This document shows positions 10,201 through 23,000 of a DNA stretch of 64,000 nucleotides, one piece after another. Source of the stretch: Monocercomonoides exilis. Lineage: Eukaryota > Preaxostyla > Oxymonadida > Polymastigidae. The translations under genes and the position numbers were made by a program. The notes beneath the pieces are model-generated. The model did no database searches. It was not told the origin of the DNA and was given only the letters and a program-made list of their open reading frames with translations. Numbering within the stretch: position 1 is the stretch's first letter; every line of letters begins with the position of its first letter. The DNA lies in the NCBI GenBank assembly GCA_001643675.2, contig LSRY02000002.1, positions 1,529,501 through 1,593,500 of the forward strand, given 5' to 3'.

Positions 10201-13200
10201 TCATTCTCAAGTAATTCAGGTTCAATCTCACCTTCAAGTTGATCTCTTTCCAAATCAATATCGTCGCTTTTACTATCTTTTCTTTCTTCTTCTTGATTAT
10301 TATGTTCAGATGCCCCAATAGCTTCATCTTTTTCATTTTCAATGGATTTTGTAATTCTCTCGCTTGATTCATTCAGCTCTTTCTTTTTCTCCATTTCAGT
10401 CGGACTCACAACATCATATGTCTTTTCCACGCTATTTCTTTGTCTCATCTCCTTTTCAGCAGACTGTGGCGATAGCAGCGCTGTTTTCCATCTGAGTTCT
10501 CTTTGTCTTTTTATCCTCTCCATTTCTGGTAGTAACAACCGAGTTATCTCCTTCTTGAGAACAGGAATCTGCCCTTTGTACAAGCTGATCACTCCAATTG
10601 TGACAGGAGATGTGAGCGGTGATTGAGATAATGCTTCAAAATTGTCTGAGACAGAATTGTTTGATGAGCCGTTATTTGAAAGAGATAAGCCTTCGTCTGG
10701 CTTCTCGTTGTCATCATTATCTTCTTCTTCATCATTAGTTTGATTAACAATCACAAAAGACCCTTCACTTTCTCTTTGTTCTTCTCCATATTCATCTGAG
10801 GAAGATCCGCTTGACAAGCCATCTGTGATAATAATACCGCATTTTTCTCTTTTCCATTCAATCTCTCTTATTAGTGCCTTCAAAAACAAAGCGATTTTCT
10901 TCGCTTCGCCTTCATTCATCATACTCTTGCTGTTTGCAGCATATGCAGAAGACGAGGAAGAAGCAGAAGCAGATTCGACAGTATCTGTGCAATCAATAAA
11001 CAAAAGAGGAAAAAGAGAAGGAAGCAGAGGCACAACAGAAGGGATCAATGCTTCATTCACAGAAACATACTGCTCATCAATTTGTGGAACATTGTTTTCT
11101 TTTCCTTCAATTGAGTTATTTGTCTTCTTATTGCTGATTGCCTCTTTCTTCCATGTTCCATTCTTCAGAGTGCCGCAATAAAACAGCTTGTCAGTGAGTG
11201 AGCCAATCATTGGATGGCATCTGTGCTGTGTGCGCAGTAGAACAAGGACTGGAGGAGAAGGAGACGAGGCTGGCGAGAGATTGAGTGAAAAAAGTGAACG
11301 CGAATGCGAATGTGAGTGTGAATGAAAAGATGATGTTAATGTTGTTGATCGTTCAGATGTGGTTTTATTTGATGAATTACTGATAGGTTGCGTTGTTGTT
11401 TCATCGTCTTCTTCTTCGTCGTCTTTTCTTTTGTTATTATCAGTGCTTTCATCTTCTTTATTCTCCTTCTCTCCATCCAATTTCCTCTCATTACTCATCA
11501 TCTCTTCTCTATTCAGCACAAGAGCCGAGCGTGCCAAACGAACAAACAACGTGAGAGAGTTCAGAGAGCGGTCGAGGATGGCAGAAGAAGGGAGGATAAG
11601 GTCAGTGGCAGAAGGAAGCGAAGAAGGAGGGACAGATGGAGTCAAAGAAGGAGACAGAGAAGGAGAAGAAGGAGAAGAGGATCTTGAGACAAAAGAAGGA
11701 GATGAAGGGGAAGAAGGTGATGAGAAAAGGTGATGTGGAGTGGATGGAGTTGAATCAACGGAGTTGAGAGAAGGAAGTGAAGGAGAAAGAGAAGACGAAG
11801 GAGAAGTTATCGGAGAAAGACGAGGAGAAGAAGAGGAAGAAGAGGAAGAAGAGGAAGAAGAGGAAGAAGAGGAAGAAGAGGAAGATGCAGAAGTTGTAGA
11901 AGAGAGAGGAGTAAGTTGTGTCGTGGGTGTCTGTGATTGTGATGATATTTCAGAGGAAGAGGCGTTTGATAAACTTGTGGTTGGCGTTTGCGATGCGTTT
12001 TGAGAGTCAAAAGGAGAAGTCAATGAACGATGTGAGGAAGTGGAAGATAAAGAAGATAGAGAAGAAGAGGAAGATGAAGCAAGAGAAGAAGAAGAAAAAG
12101 GAGAAGGAGAAGGAGAAAGCGAAGGCAATGATAGCAAAGAAGGAGTTCTGACAGGTGTTGACAGAACATTCACGTCATCCTCTGTCAAACTCGATCCATT
12201 CACCTTCTCTTCTCTTTGCAACTGCTCTGCTTGCTCTCCCTCTTCATCTGCCATTTTGGATTCTTCTCTCTTTTGCGGAGTGGATTTTCGTTGATTGCGC
12301 TGAGAGAGATTCTTCAGAAGTGAGTGGACGTTGTTTGTGCTTTTCCTTCGAGAAGAGGAAGAAGAAGAGGAGGAGGAGGAAGAAGAAGAAGATGATGATG
12401 ATGACGATTCGTTTTGATTGCTCAAAAAAGAAGGAAATCCATCAAAAGACGAAGAATTACCGAACAAGCTAGAGCCATGTGAAGGAGAAGAGGAAGAAAG
12501 CATAGAAGAATCGAATTTAGTTGAAAGGAATACACTGGAAGAGCCAATAAATGGAGAAGGATAAAGAGACAGGCTCAAACAGGATGAGGTGGATATTAAT
12601 GAAGATAGAGCAGAGAGAGTGTTGGTGAATCTGATTAATGATGCAGAAGAAGAAGAAACTATAGAAGAGGAAGAAGAAGAAGAAGATGATGATGATGATG
12701 AAGGTCTTATTAAACAAGAATTGAGAAGATAATCAACAGCAGATGCTTCGTTGGTTGTAATAATCTTTCCTTGACTCTTTTTCAATAGAAGATCCAGAAA
12801 TTGATTGGAAAGAGAATTTGAAGAAGAAGAAGAAAGAGAAAGGGAAGCACTAAAAGAAGAAGAAGAAGATGATGATGATGATGACAAATGAGAAGAAGAC
12901 AACGATTTCAGCAAGCGAGAAAGAGAAGAAGCAGAAGAAGAAAAAGATGCATAGCTATTTGAAGAAGCAGCAATTTTCTGTTTTGCCTCCAAAGAAGTAA
13001 CAATTCTTCGTTTGCTGACGTCTTTCATTCTTTCTCTCCACTCGCCAGTGATCAGAGGCAAAGGATAGGAAGAAGGGACTTTAGCAAACAGCAGTGAAAG
13101 AATGGCAGAGGAAGAAAGAGGATGAACGAGAAGAGGAGGAGAATGGGGAGAAGGAAAGAGGGCTTGAGAAGAATAAGGATTTCGAGCAGAAGATGATGCA

Positions 13201-16200
13201 AAAGCACTCAGAGAAGAGGGAAAAGAAGAGAGAAACGAGTTTGTATCTGAATCGCCATAAAAACCAGAAAAGAAGGAAAAAGAAGAAGAAGACATTGATG
13301 ACGATGATAACGAGTAAGAATAACCATTTCCACCAGATGAATACGAACTATTATTGCTATTATTATTAGTTGTATTAGTTGTTGTAGGAGACAGCTGAAG
13401 AGGATCGCCCACCAGAATCAGCCGCTGGCACTTATTTGCTCTGATGATAGGGAGCAAGGCATTCATCTCAGTCATCTGGGATGCTTCATCGAGGATGACT
13501 ACAGAAGAAGAGAAGTCATCAAAGAAAGAGGAGGCTGTGTATGCACTGGTAGTGGAGAGAAGACGGAGCGTGGGGGATGAGGCAGAGAAGAAGGAGGGGT
13601 GAGAAGAAGAAGAAGATGATGATGACGATGATGAGGTTGCAGAAGAGTCCAACAAATATGATAGAGGAGATGCTGATATCGCCTTCAGTGCTGTTGATTC
13701 AATGAGACTGTGATGAGACTGATCCAATCGAAGAAGATTGAAGAATTCCTGTGTCGTTTGCTTTGGATGCTGCTCAGATTTTGCTGAAGAAGAAGCAGAA
13801 GAGGAAGAAGAGAAAGTGGAAGATGATGATGCTGTTGATGATGATGTTGAAGTAATACCTTTTGTTTTTGTTACAGCTGCAGATAAAGATGCCACATTGC
13901 TTGCATCAGAAGACAATTGAGTTGTGTTGTTGTCAGCGTTCATCAGAAGAAAACGCGACTGGACAGCAGAAAACAACCTCTTTTGGATGATTTTCAGGTT
14001 GATGATTTCATCCTCTATTTTGTGCATAAGCTTCATTTCTTCCTCAATTAACGCATCTTCCTCTTCTTCCTCGTTTCTTTCTCTCTCTTCTTGTTCTCTT
14101 AGCGCTTGTTCCCTTCTCCTTCTGTACATTTCTTCTTCATCCACTTCATATTCATCAAAATCTGCTGCTTCTTTGATTCTGTCTTCTTCTTCTTTGTATT
14201 CTTTGTATTCTTCTTTCTCTGCTTCATAACCTTCCCCTTCTCCTTCTTCTTCTCCTTCATTAAATGCTTCATTTGCTTCATTGCCAACAGAAATACGATT
14301 CTTCAATGAAGAACTAGACAATCCAGATAAAAGTTTTCCATTTGCTAATCTATTTGAACGCAAGCTTCCGATTTTGCTTTTTGTTGAATTCAAAGGATTG
14401 CTTCCAGTGTTAGCATTTTTGTTCCAAAGCAATAGAGACACTTTCCCTTTATTCAACAGCTTATTAGCACCTTCTCCTTCTCCATCACTTTTATCATTTC
14501 CATCCAATTCTTCCGTATTCTTCTTTTTTCCCCTTTGTTTTCCAGACTTATTTGACATCTTTCTTCCATTCCCCATCATCATCTCTGCTTCCCTCTTCTT
14601 CCTCCTCTCCTCCTCTTCCTTCTCATTCCACAAAAGCCCCCTCTTCGCCATTCTTTCTCTGATTCTCTTTCGAATTTCTTTTAATTCGCTTTCCTTCTTC
14701 GCTATCATCTGCTTCGTATCTTCCATCTCTTCTTCTCTCGCAGCACCGCCGTGGCAGTAGAAGGGAAGAATATCCAAGTTCACTTTGCGAATACACCCCA
14801 GCCGAAGGAAACGAGTAAAGCTTGGTGGGCAAGCAGAGAGAGAAAGAGAAGAAAGAGAAAGAGAAGAGAAATCAGAATTGATTAAGGAAGAAGAAGAAGA
14901 AGAAGAAGAAGAGGAGGAGGAGGAGGAGGAGGAGGTGTTATAACGAGCTAATGAGTCCTCTCCAGCATCTGCTAATTCTTGATCAACAAGCGCTAATCCA
15001 ATGCCACTTTCATAGAACGAGCGATGCTTCAGAAGGAATCGAAGCAACCTGTCTGCGAAAAAGGCAGAGAAAGACAAGAAACGAGAAGAAGAAGGGGAAG
15101 ACAAGAGAATCGACAAGACTCGATCAACAGCAGCATTTGTAGAGGCAGAAAGAAGAATGCGGAGAAAAGAAACAGAAGAAGTTGAGATAACTTCAGTAGG
15201 ATCCAGTGAATCATTTGCATTTAATCCAATTTCTGTCTCATTTGACGTATTTTCTCTTCTGTCAGCATCATCTGCATTCTTTTCTTTGTTCTTCATCCCC
15301 ATCTCTTTCCCAGTGCGTTCTTTCATTTTATCTTCATCATCATCATCTTCTTCTTCTCTTCCTCCATGCTTTTCATCATCATACGAACTGTCATCATAAT
15401 CATCTTCAAATGCCTCACTTGAATCACTTTCTTCTTCGCATTCTTCTTCTTCTGCTTCGTCGTCTTCATAATAAAAAGCTGTTTTGCTTTTGAATTTTTT
15501 AATAATCGGTTTATTTTGACTCTTCTTCTCTTCTCTCCTTTTCCTCCTCCTCTCTTTCTTTTCTTTCTCTTTCTTCTTCTGTTGTCTTCTCAATCTTTCT
15601 CTTTCTCTCTTCCTCTTCTTCTTTTCTTCCTCATCCATCTTTTTGCCTCCTTCTCCTCTTTCTCCGCTGCTGTTCGCAGAAGAAATAGACAGCAGAGAAG
15701 ATGAAAGCGGATGATAATTCAGAAGAAACCGCCAGCCATCAACAGTTGATACACACAATGTGACACGAGGGGTAAGAGAAAGAGAAAGAGAGGATTCTGC
15801 GATAGAAGAAGAAGAAGAAGAAGAAGAAGATGATGATGATGATGATTCACTGGGTGAAGGAGAAGGAGAAGGAGAAGGAGAATAAAGAGAAAGAGGGAAG
15901 AAAGACGATGATAATTGATCGCTTTCTAACTCATCGTCTTCTTCATGACGAGGTGTTAATTCAGCTTTTTTAGAAGATTTTTCTTCATTCACGGAATTTT
16001 TGTGTTTTCCTTCAATTTCCTTAATCATTGCACCTATTTTCAAGCTTTCTTCAAAGGAAAGATCATTTTGTGATAGCAAATTTGAAGAGTTAATTGAATC
16101 ATCTTTCTCCTCGCTGATTCTGTTAGCTGTGTCTTCATCATCTATTTTATTAATCTTATCATTTTCCTCTTTTTCTTCAGCAAATGCATTGTCTCCTTCT

Positions 16201-19200
16201 CCATCTTCACTTCCACCTTCACCTTCATCCTCTTCTTCGTCGTCTTTCAATCTTGTTCTTCTGCCCTTTCTCGTTTTGAGTCCAATGCTATCTTGTTTTG
16301 ATTGCTTCGCAGATCTCGCCTTCGTCTTTCTGTATGGAACATAATCTTCATCGTTGATTCCTTTTTTATTTTCATATTCTTCGTCAGCTTCTTCTTCTTC
16401 TTCTTCCTCTTCTTCCTCTCCTTCTTCCCATTCTTGTTCATTCCCTTCATTTTCAATCCAGACTTCATTATCACCTTTGTTATTGTCGATTTCTTCCTCC
16501 TCCTCTTCCTCCTCTTCCTCCTTCTCATCTTCACAGTCTTCTCTTCTCATTCTCTTTCGACTTCTCAATTTGCTTCTGCAAGATTTAATCATCTGATCAT
16601 TGTCAGCAATATCTTTATTATTCTCGTTTTTTCTGTTCTTGCTTTCCTCTTTCTCTTCTTTCTCTTCTTTTTTTGTCTTTCTATTTCCAATATTCTTTCT
16701 TCCATTCTTTCTATCAGTATCATCAAATGCATCGTCATCTTTAGTTTCCTTCTCATTGGTGCAATCATCTTTGCTCATCATCTCTTTCCTTCCTCTTTTC
16801 GTCTTCTTCTTCGGAATCATCTCTTCAGCCATGTTTATCCAATCCTTGAAGCTTAAATTTTCTCCCTTTATTGATTTCTCTGTTGATTTTTGGCTTCTTG
16901 TATTTGGACGTCTGAGAGAAGGTTTATGAAATAATAACTCACTTTGTTCTTTGACAATAGACTTCTTCCTTCTCTTATTTATGCATTGCTCTTTTTTTAT
17001 TCTTTTGCTAGCATATTTTTCTTCTTCCATATTTCCATCTTCGTTGAAATCACCGCTGTTCTCATTCAGCTTTATGTTGTTCTGTGAATCAAAGCAATCA
17101 TCTTCTTCTTTCTCCTTCTCTTTCTCTTTCTCTCTTTCCTCATTGCTTTCGTCATCTCTACAGATGCTCAATTTCTCTGCTCTCTTTGTCCCTTTTTCTG
17201 TTTTCATTCTCCTTTTCTCCTTTTCCTTCACCAAATATTCACCAAAAGCTTCTGCATCACAAATTGCAGATATCAAAAGAACAATAGCAGCCAAAAGATG
17301 ACTTTTCCCTGATCCAAACACACCATGGATTAGAATAATTGGAGAAAACTTAACAGAATCATCAGAATTAGACATCAAAAGAGAAGATGAACTATCATTT
17401 GAATTGTGGCTGTTGTTTTGCAACGAAAGTGCTTTACATAAAACATCACCCAATGGATGGACATAATCAGAAGCCTCTTCTTCATCTGCTTGATCTTTTT
17501 CAAAACTAAATGAAGCCTTCCTTTCCCCGGTCTCAGTCATTCTCCTCAGCCCTCTTTCGCATTCCTCGCAGATGCATATTGCCCTGGTCCAGTCAAACCA
17601 CAATATTACTTGATCAACTGCCTTCATCTGGTCTTTGTTCAAATTGAATGAGGAAGCAAGCACAGAGCGGAGAGAAAGAAGAAGGCAAAGAGGAACATGA
17701 CGAAGAACAAAAGGAGAAAGAGAAGTGGAGGATGAGAAAGTGGAAAGCGCAGAAGTGTTGCTATCTTCACGAATGGCTTCGCTCACTTCAGAATTTTTGA
17801 GTGCAGAAAGCAGAGCAGTGTGATATATTCTCTCTTTTCGAGGAGTCATCAGAAGGAAAGGCGACAAATATGATAGAGAAAGAGAGATAGAACACGAAGA
17901 ATTAACTGGAGATGGATGCAGCGCTGAAGAAAGGGACATCTGCATCCCAACGCTGCCACAATCCCACTCCATCGTTGACATTCTCTTAAGAAGCTCAAGT
18001 TGCATCGGTGAATTCGGACCATGAAGCAAGTGAAGATGAGGAATGCTGTTTGAAAAGAGAGTAGAAAAAGAAGAAGGTTGCTTATTTGAATCTGAAGACG
18101 AAAATTGCCTGACTCTCTTTAAAGCTCCACGCAATCCTTCTTTTTGTCTCTTTAATCTGCTCGTTGTTTTTCTTCTTCTTGTTTTCTTTGAGCCGTCATC
18201 TTCTTCATCGTTGTCTTCTTCATCTAAGTATTCGTCAATATCTAAATTTTCTTCATCTTTGTCATTCTCATCTCCTCCAGCATCATAATCATCTTCATCT
18301 TCATCTTTATTGAGTTCGGCTTCTCTTCTTAATCTTTCTCTTCCCTTTTCTTCCTTAATGATCTGTGAATGAAGAGAAAATAGCATAGAAACAGCTGCTG
18401 GATCTGTTGGCTCCACCTCAAACAGGCCCTGTTGTGAAGGTCCGTGAAACAATGAACGAAAGACAAGAACAAATGGGGGAAGAGTTGGCATTGAAGAAGA
18501 AGCAGCAGCAGATAAAGACAACTTCTTATGACTGCTAATATCTCTCCTCAACTCCTTCAGTGATGAAATATTGTCATCTGAATAAAAAGCTGATGGTGTA
18601 AGTGACGGTCTCCGAAAACAGTTGACGTTGGAGATGAACCACATATCATCTCTGTGGAAATCGGCAGAAGATTTCAAAAAGGCAGTCGCCGAAGAGGTTG
18701 TTGGTGATGCTGGTGTGTTTTGGTTTGACAACGACTGCAAAGAAGCGAATGAAGAGCCAGATGATATGTCCAACTTCAAAAAATATCGTGGAGGACCTTC
18801 TTCATTTTCGTCATCTTCTGTCTTTTGCATTGTCTTTGATTCTGTTTTTCCAATATCACTGCTTTGTTTACTCTTCTGAAGAGCTGTCTTAGCTCTATTC
18901 TTTTTTCTCTTTGTTGTTCTTATTAAAACACTTTCATCAAATAGTCGAAGTTGCTTTGAACGAGTAAGTTTAGATGTTATGTCTTCAAAATGGCTCGCGT
19001 CTTTGCTTTGATTGCCTTCATTTGAATCCATTTTCATTCCCTGATTTGTGTTGCTCCATTTAAAAAAGTCACATTTTCGCTTTTCACATGTATAAAACCA
19101 TCTTCCCCTATTCGTTTCAGATTTTTTAGCACAGCGAAGGGCAGCTGGTTTTTTGCAATGGCACATTACATAAGTTGATCCTGTATAATTTGCTGACTGT

Positions 19201-19643
19201 GACATTGCCAGCGCATCTTTATTTGACTTTGAATCTGGTGAAAATAAAGATTTTGAGTAAAAGTCTTTGACAAACGAAAAAATAGTTTGATTTATGTCTT
19301 GAGTAAGCGAAGCAGTGAGAATAATTCTATAATCATCCATTGACGAATAAATATCTGGAAGTGGAAGAAGTGATGGTATTGCTGGGTAAAGCATTTCATG
19401 CTCCGTTGGGTATCTTAACTGATAAAAGTCGCACAAAGGGTGTAATTCTTGGTGTTTATTGTTTGAGCGAGTGTGTTCTTTATTTTCTTGTGCAAGTGAA
19501 GTTACGTTCGAATGTGAATTCTTTATTTCGTGAGAGAATTTTTCTAATTTTGCACTGTTAACTTGGGTCAATTTTTTATGTAGGTCTTCTTTTTGATTCG
19601 AAGAAATACGTCTTGGAGGATTAAAGCCATTTCTCTTTAGCAT
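7269..19643 (-). CDS. ZGRF1-like SF1 (UPF1/DNA2-type) helicase with GRF zinc finger, 4064 aa
   Basis: Two exons, 19643-9716 and 9535-7269. The 180-bp intron (GTATGC...CCAG) restores GLGFLSSPQRLNVTITRAKR across the junction, which is helicase motif VI. An N-terminal zf-GRF lies at about residues 161-196 (CHCKKPAALRC...GRWFYTCEKRKCDFFKW). Helicase motifs in order: Walker A HGVFGSGKSHLL (~775), Ia SASTNAAVDRVL (~1500), II ILDEASQM (~2052), III VGDPLQLSP (~2080), IV LLRTQHRCHP (~2805), V STVDAFQG (~3288), VI NVTITRAKRHLVLFG (~3320). FLRLGCIRKV after Ia and the LWARVM tail also match ZGRF1, a nuclear 5'-3' helicase of recombination and crosslink repair. Motifs normally tens of residues apart are split by hundreds of Ser, Glu, Asp and Lys residues, and a Ser-rich tail of ~650 follows. 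The motif set looks catalytically intact. Family assignment is firm; ZGRF1 orthology is likely. Confidence 0.88.
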
Positions 19644-20031
19644 TCAGTATCATAAATACTTTTCTCAAGCTCAGAGTGATGAATATATTTTATTTAGCAC
19701 AAACAATAAGTGCGCTTCAATAATTCCTCCGAACTAGATAGAATTTTAATTATTTTATAATCCTGCAAACAATGCGTATAATAATGGGAAACATGTTAAT
19801 GAGTGATTTAAAAACGTTTTGTTTCCATTAGAAAAACAAAGTTATCATTTTATAATATCAATACAATGATTATGAATAGATCTTTAATATTGATCAAATA
19901 TGCTTTTATTTATCAAACAAATTCTATCGATCAAGCAAATTTTTGCTGTGAAGCAGATGTGTGCTAAATTTTAAAAATAATTTATATTAATTTTTTTGAT
20001 AATTTTAGAGATATTTGAAGTTTCTTTCCGA
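19644..20031. promoter_or_regulatory. Divergent intergenic region between helicase and NTF2-domain gene
   Basis: This 388-bp AT-rich region lies between two divergent start codons and must hold both promoters. TTTGATAATTTTAG ending at 20009 looks like a 3' splice site just before the plus-strand start, so that gene may have a 5'-UTR intron. I see no recognisable promoter motif. Confidence 0.4.
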
Positions 20032-23000
20032 ATGTCTTCTCACGTCAACAAAATTGGAACGAAATTTTCTCATTTGTATTATGAAACATATCAAAAACGT
20101 CCATCAGAGCTTATCCGTTTTTATTCAACAAGCGCAGTTCAAATTGTTCAACGTGGAACAGAAGCATCAATTCACAATGGCCAAGAGCAGTTGGAATCAT
20201 TTTTCGAATCATTAAAACCTACAAAAGTTCAAACAATTTATGTGAATTCAGTTTCATTTCAAGCAAATGTATTAATTTCTGTAGCTGGATGGATGAAGGA
20301 AGAAGGAGTAGAAGCAAAGCTGTTTACAAATTCTTTTGTACTTGAACAGGTCCAAGATCAAAGAAAGAGACTTTTTGTTATAAGAGAGATACTTCACATC
20401 TTCACCGCTGCTAATCGTGCAATACCTTTACCGTTTGGTGAAGATAAATCACCGCTAGCTGCTTCTGCAAGTTCTTCTCTTGCTTCAACGTCATTTTTCC
20501 CTTCACTTCCATCTGCTCCAGGGGCTTTACCAGCTCCTCCTCCCCCTCCTGTGCAGACAGTACCGTTTGTGCCTTTTTCTTCTGCAGGCGCTGCAATTTC
20601 GTCGAAAATATCATCGCTTCCAATTCAACCTCTCTATCCAGTTATTGTTGTAGAGTTTTCAACTCAGCCACGAATGAATGAAGGAGCTGTCGTCACGCTT
20701 ATAGCAAAGAAAATTCAGGATGCAGAAGCAGCAGACATTCTGGCTAAATCAGGTCGCAGTCCTTCTACGGGCTTTGTACTTCTCCCACCACACGAGCCGC
20801 TTAAGGAATTAAGTCGTCCTGAGATATGGGAGCTGATAACAAAACAGAAAGATGTTGGATTGAGTTCATTCACTTTGAAGCATCCTCAGAGAGTTAAAGA
20901 AAGGAATACTGTGTGCGGATACGGAAAGGGGATTGTTGTTGATTTAACTGTGCTGAGGAGAAAAGAATTGAGAGAGCAAGAGAAAGAGAAAGAAGAAAAG
21001 AGTCGAGATAAAGATGACAAAGAAGATGACGACGAAGAAGTGATGCTTGTCAGACTGGAAAAGATGTGGATGGCAGAGTATATTGTGTCACTGGGAAGCC
21101 TTGAATCAAAAGGGCAGGTAGCGACAGTGCGCTGGTGGGACGTGAGTGAGCAGTCGGAGAGGAAGAAAGAAGAGCGCAGCGAGAGAAAGAGGCGACACAG
21201 AGACTCAGAACGCGGCAAAGGGACAAGAAGGCACTCATCAGCAGATGACTCAGATACCTCTCGTTCTTCTTCCCGGAGTCGCTCCTATTCCAGCGAAGAC
21301 GACGACTCGTCTTCTTCTTCTTCTTCTTCTTCTTCTTCTTCTTCTTCCACTTCGTCCAGCGGTTCATCAGCGTCTTCCACAGGCTCAGCGGAATACTCGA
21401 AGCGGAGGGGGCATCACCACAGGCACCATCACCGCAACCCGAAACGGCATACCCGCCGCGGGCACCACAACCGCCGGCACAGAAGAGCTGATTCCACTTC
21501 ATCGACAGACTCGTCTTACTCAACGACGTCTGAAAGCGACAACTCTGAGACGTCTTCGAGTGAAGACGAGGGTTCTGACAGGGAAGGCAATGATGTGTAT
21601 CGTGGGACAGACAAATACGGAGCAAAGAAGGGTGCACAGAAGGGAGGAAAAGCAGAGAAAATGACGCTGGCGACGAAGGAAGCACAGAAAAAGCAGCAAA
21701 AGGTTAAAGCCAAAGCAAAAGTTGCAGCAACTGCAAAGGGCAAAGCGAAGGAGAAGCCAATTGCAAGACCGAAACTGTCGACTGTAGACACACATTACTA
21801 CAATCCCAGTGCTGCTGCTGGCATCGCGAAAGGTGCTGGTAGAATAGCAGACAGGTCTTTGCCATCATCAATAGCTCCATCATCATCATCATCTTCTTCT
21901 TCTTCATTCCCTGCTTCTTCAATGTATCCAGCAAAGCCAGTTGTGAGCGCAATGCCGAAAGATGCTGTTTCTGAGGATATGCGCAGGTTGGGGTGGGGTC
22001 TTGTGGAAGTGTGGACAGCAGATGAGGATGGAACGAGCAGTGGAGGAAGAGAAGGAGGAGGAGGAAGTTTGCCAAAGGGAAAGAAGGAGAACTGGACGCG
22101 GGTGAAGGAGATAACGATAGAAAACTGGGACGAGAGTGTGAAGAGGATACAGGAATATGCATTCTTCAGGAGGAGGACGAAGAGAGAGATGGAGAATGCG
22201 GGGGCTGAGGAGGAGCAGGCGAAAGAAGCAGCAGGAGTAAAAGAGAAGGAGAAGGAGAAGGAGAAGCTGAAGAAGGAGGTTAAAAAAGAAAGTGCTCAAC
22301 AAAAGGATGTGAATAAAGTGATGGTTGGAAAAGGAGAAGAGAAAGAGAAAAGCAAAGATTTAAAAGTTGAAATTGCGAAACCAAAAGAAGAGAAAGAAGA
22401 AGCAAAGAAAGAAGAAGAAGCCAAAGAAGAGGAAAAGAAAGAAGAAAAAGACACACCAAATTCAGCAAGCACTACAAATAATAGCAATGTGCACAACAGT
22501 TTGATGAATGAGCTGTGGAATGTTGAGCAAGACAACTTTTGGAGCTATCTTTTGCCGCCAAACAGAAGTTCTTCCACAAAAAGTGCCTCTTCTTCTTCTG
22601 CTTCTCTTTCTTCTGCTTCTGCTGCTTCTGAGTCTAATGCAATAAATGCAGTGAGTATTTCAATTGCTCCTCTTCCTGTCAGTTCTGAAAGTAGTGCGTC
22701 TGTTGAAGCACCACAAAGCAGTTCGCTTCCACTGCCTTCTTCTTCGTCTTCATTATCATCTTCATCTACATTATCATCATCATCAACTTCTTCTCCTTCT
22801 CCTTCTCCTTCTCCTTCTTCTCCTTCTCCTTCTTCTCCTTCTTCTTCTGCAATATCTTCCACCACACCATCACCACCAGCTGCAGACAAACAGATTGGCA
22901 CTGCTGACTCACTTGAATCATCTGACAAGACATCACTTTCACTTCCAACTGCAACTGCATCAGAAGCATTGAAAGAAGAAGAAGAAGAAGAGGTTGTGGA

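Noticed and set aside
19996-20031. Twelve-residue N-terminal extension of the NTF2-domain protein
   Set aside because: It reads through what looks like a 3' splice site (TTTGATAATTTTAG); the NTF2 domain begins naturally just after the ATG at 20032.
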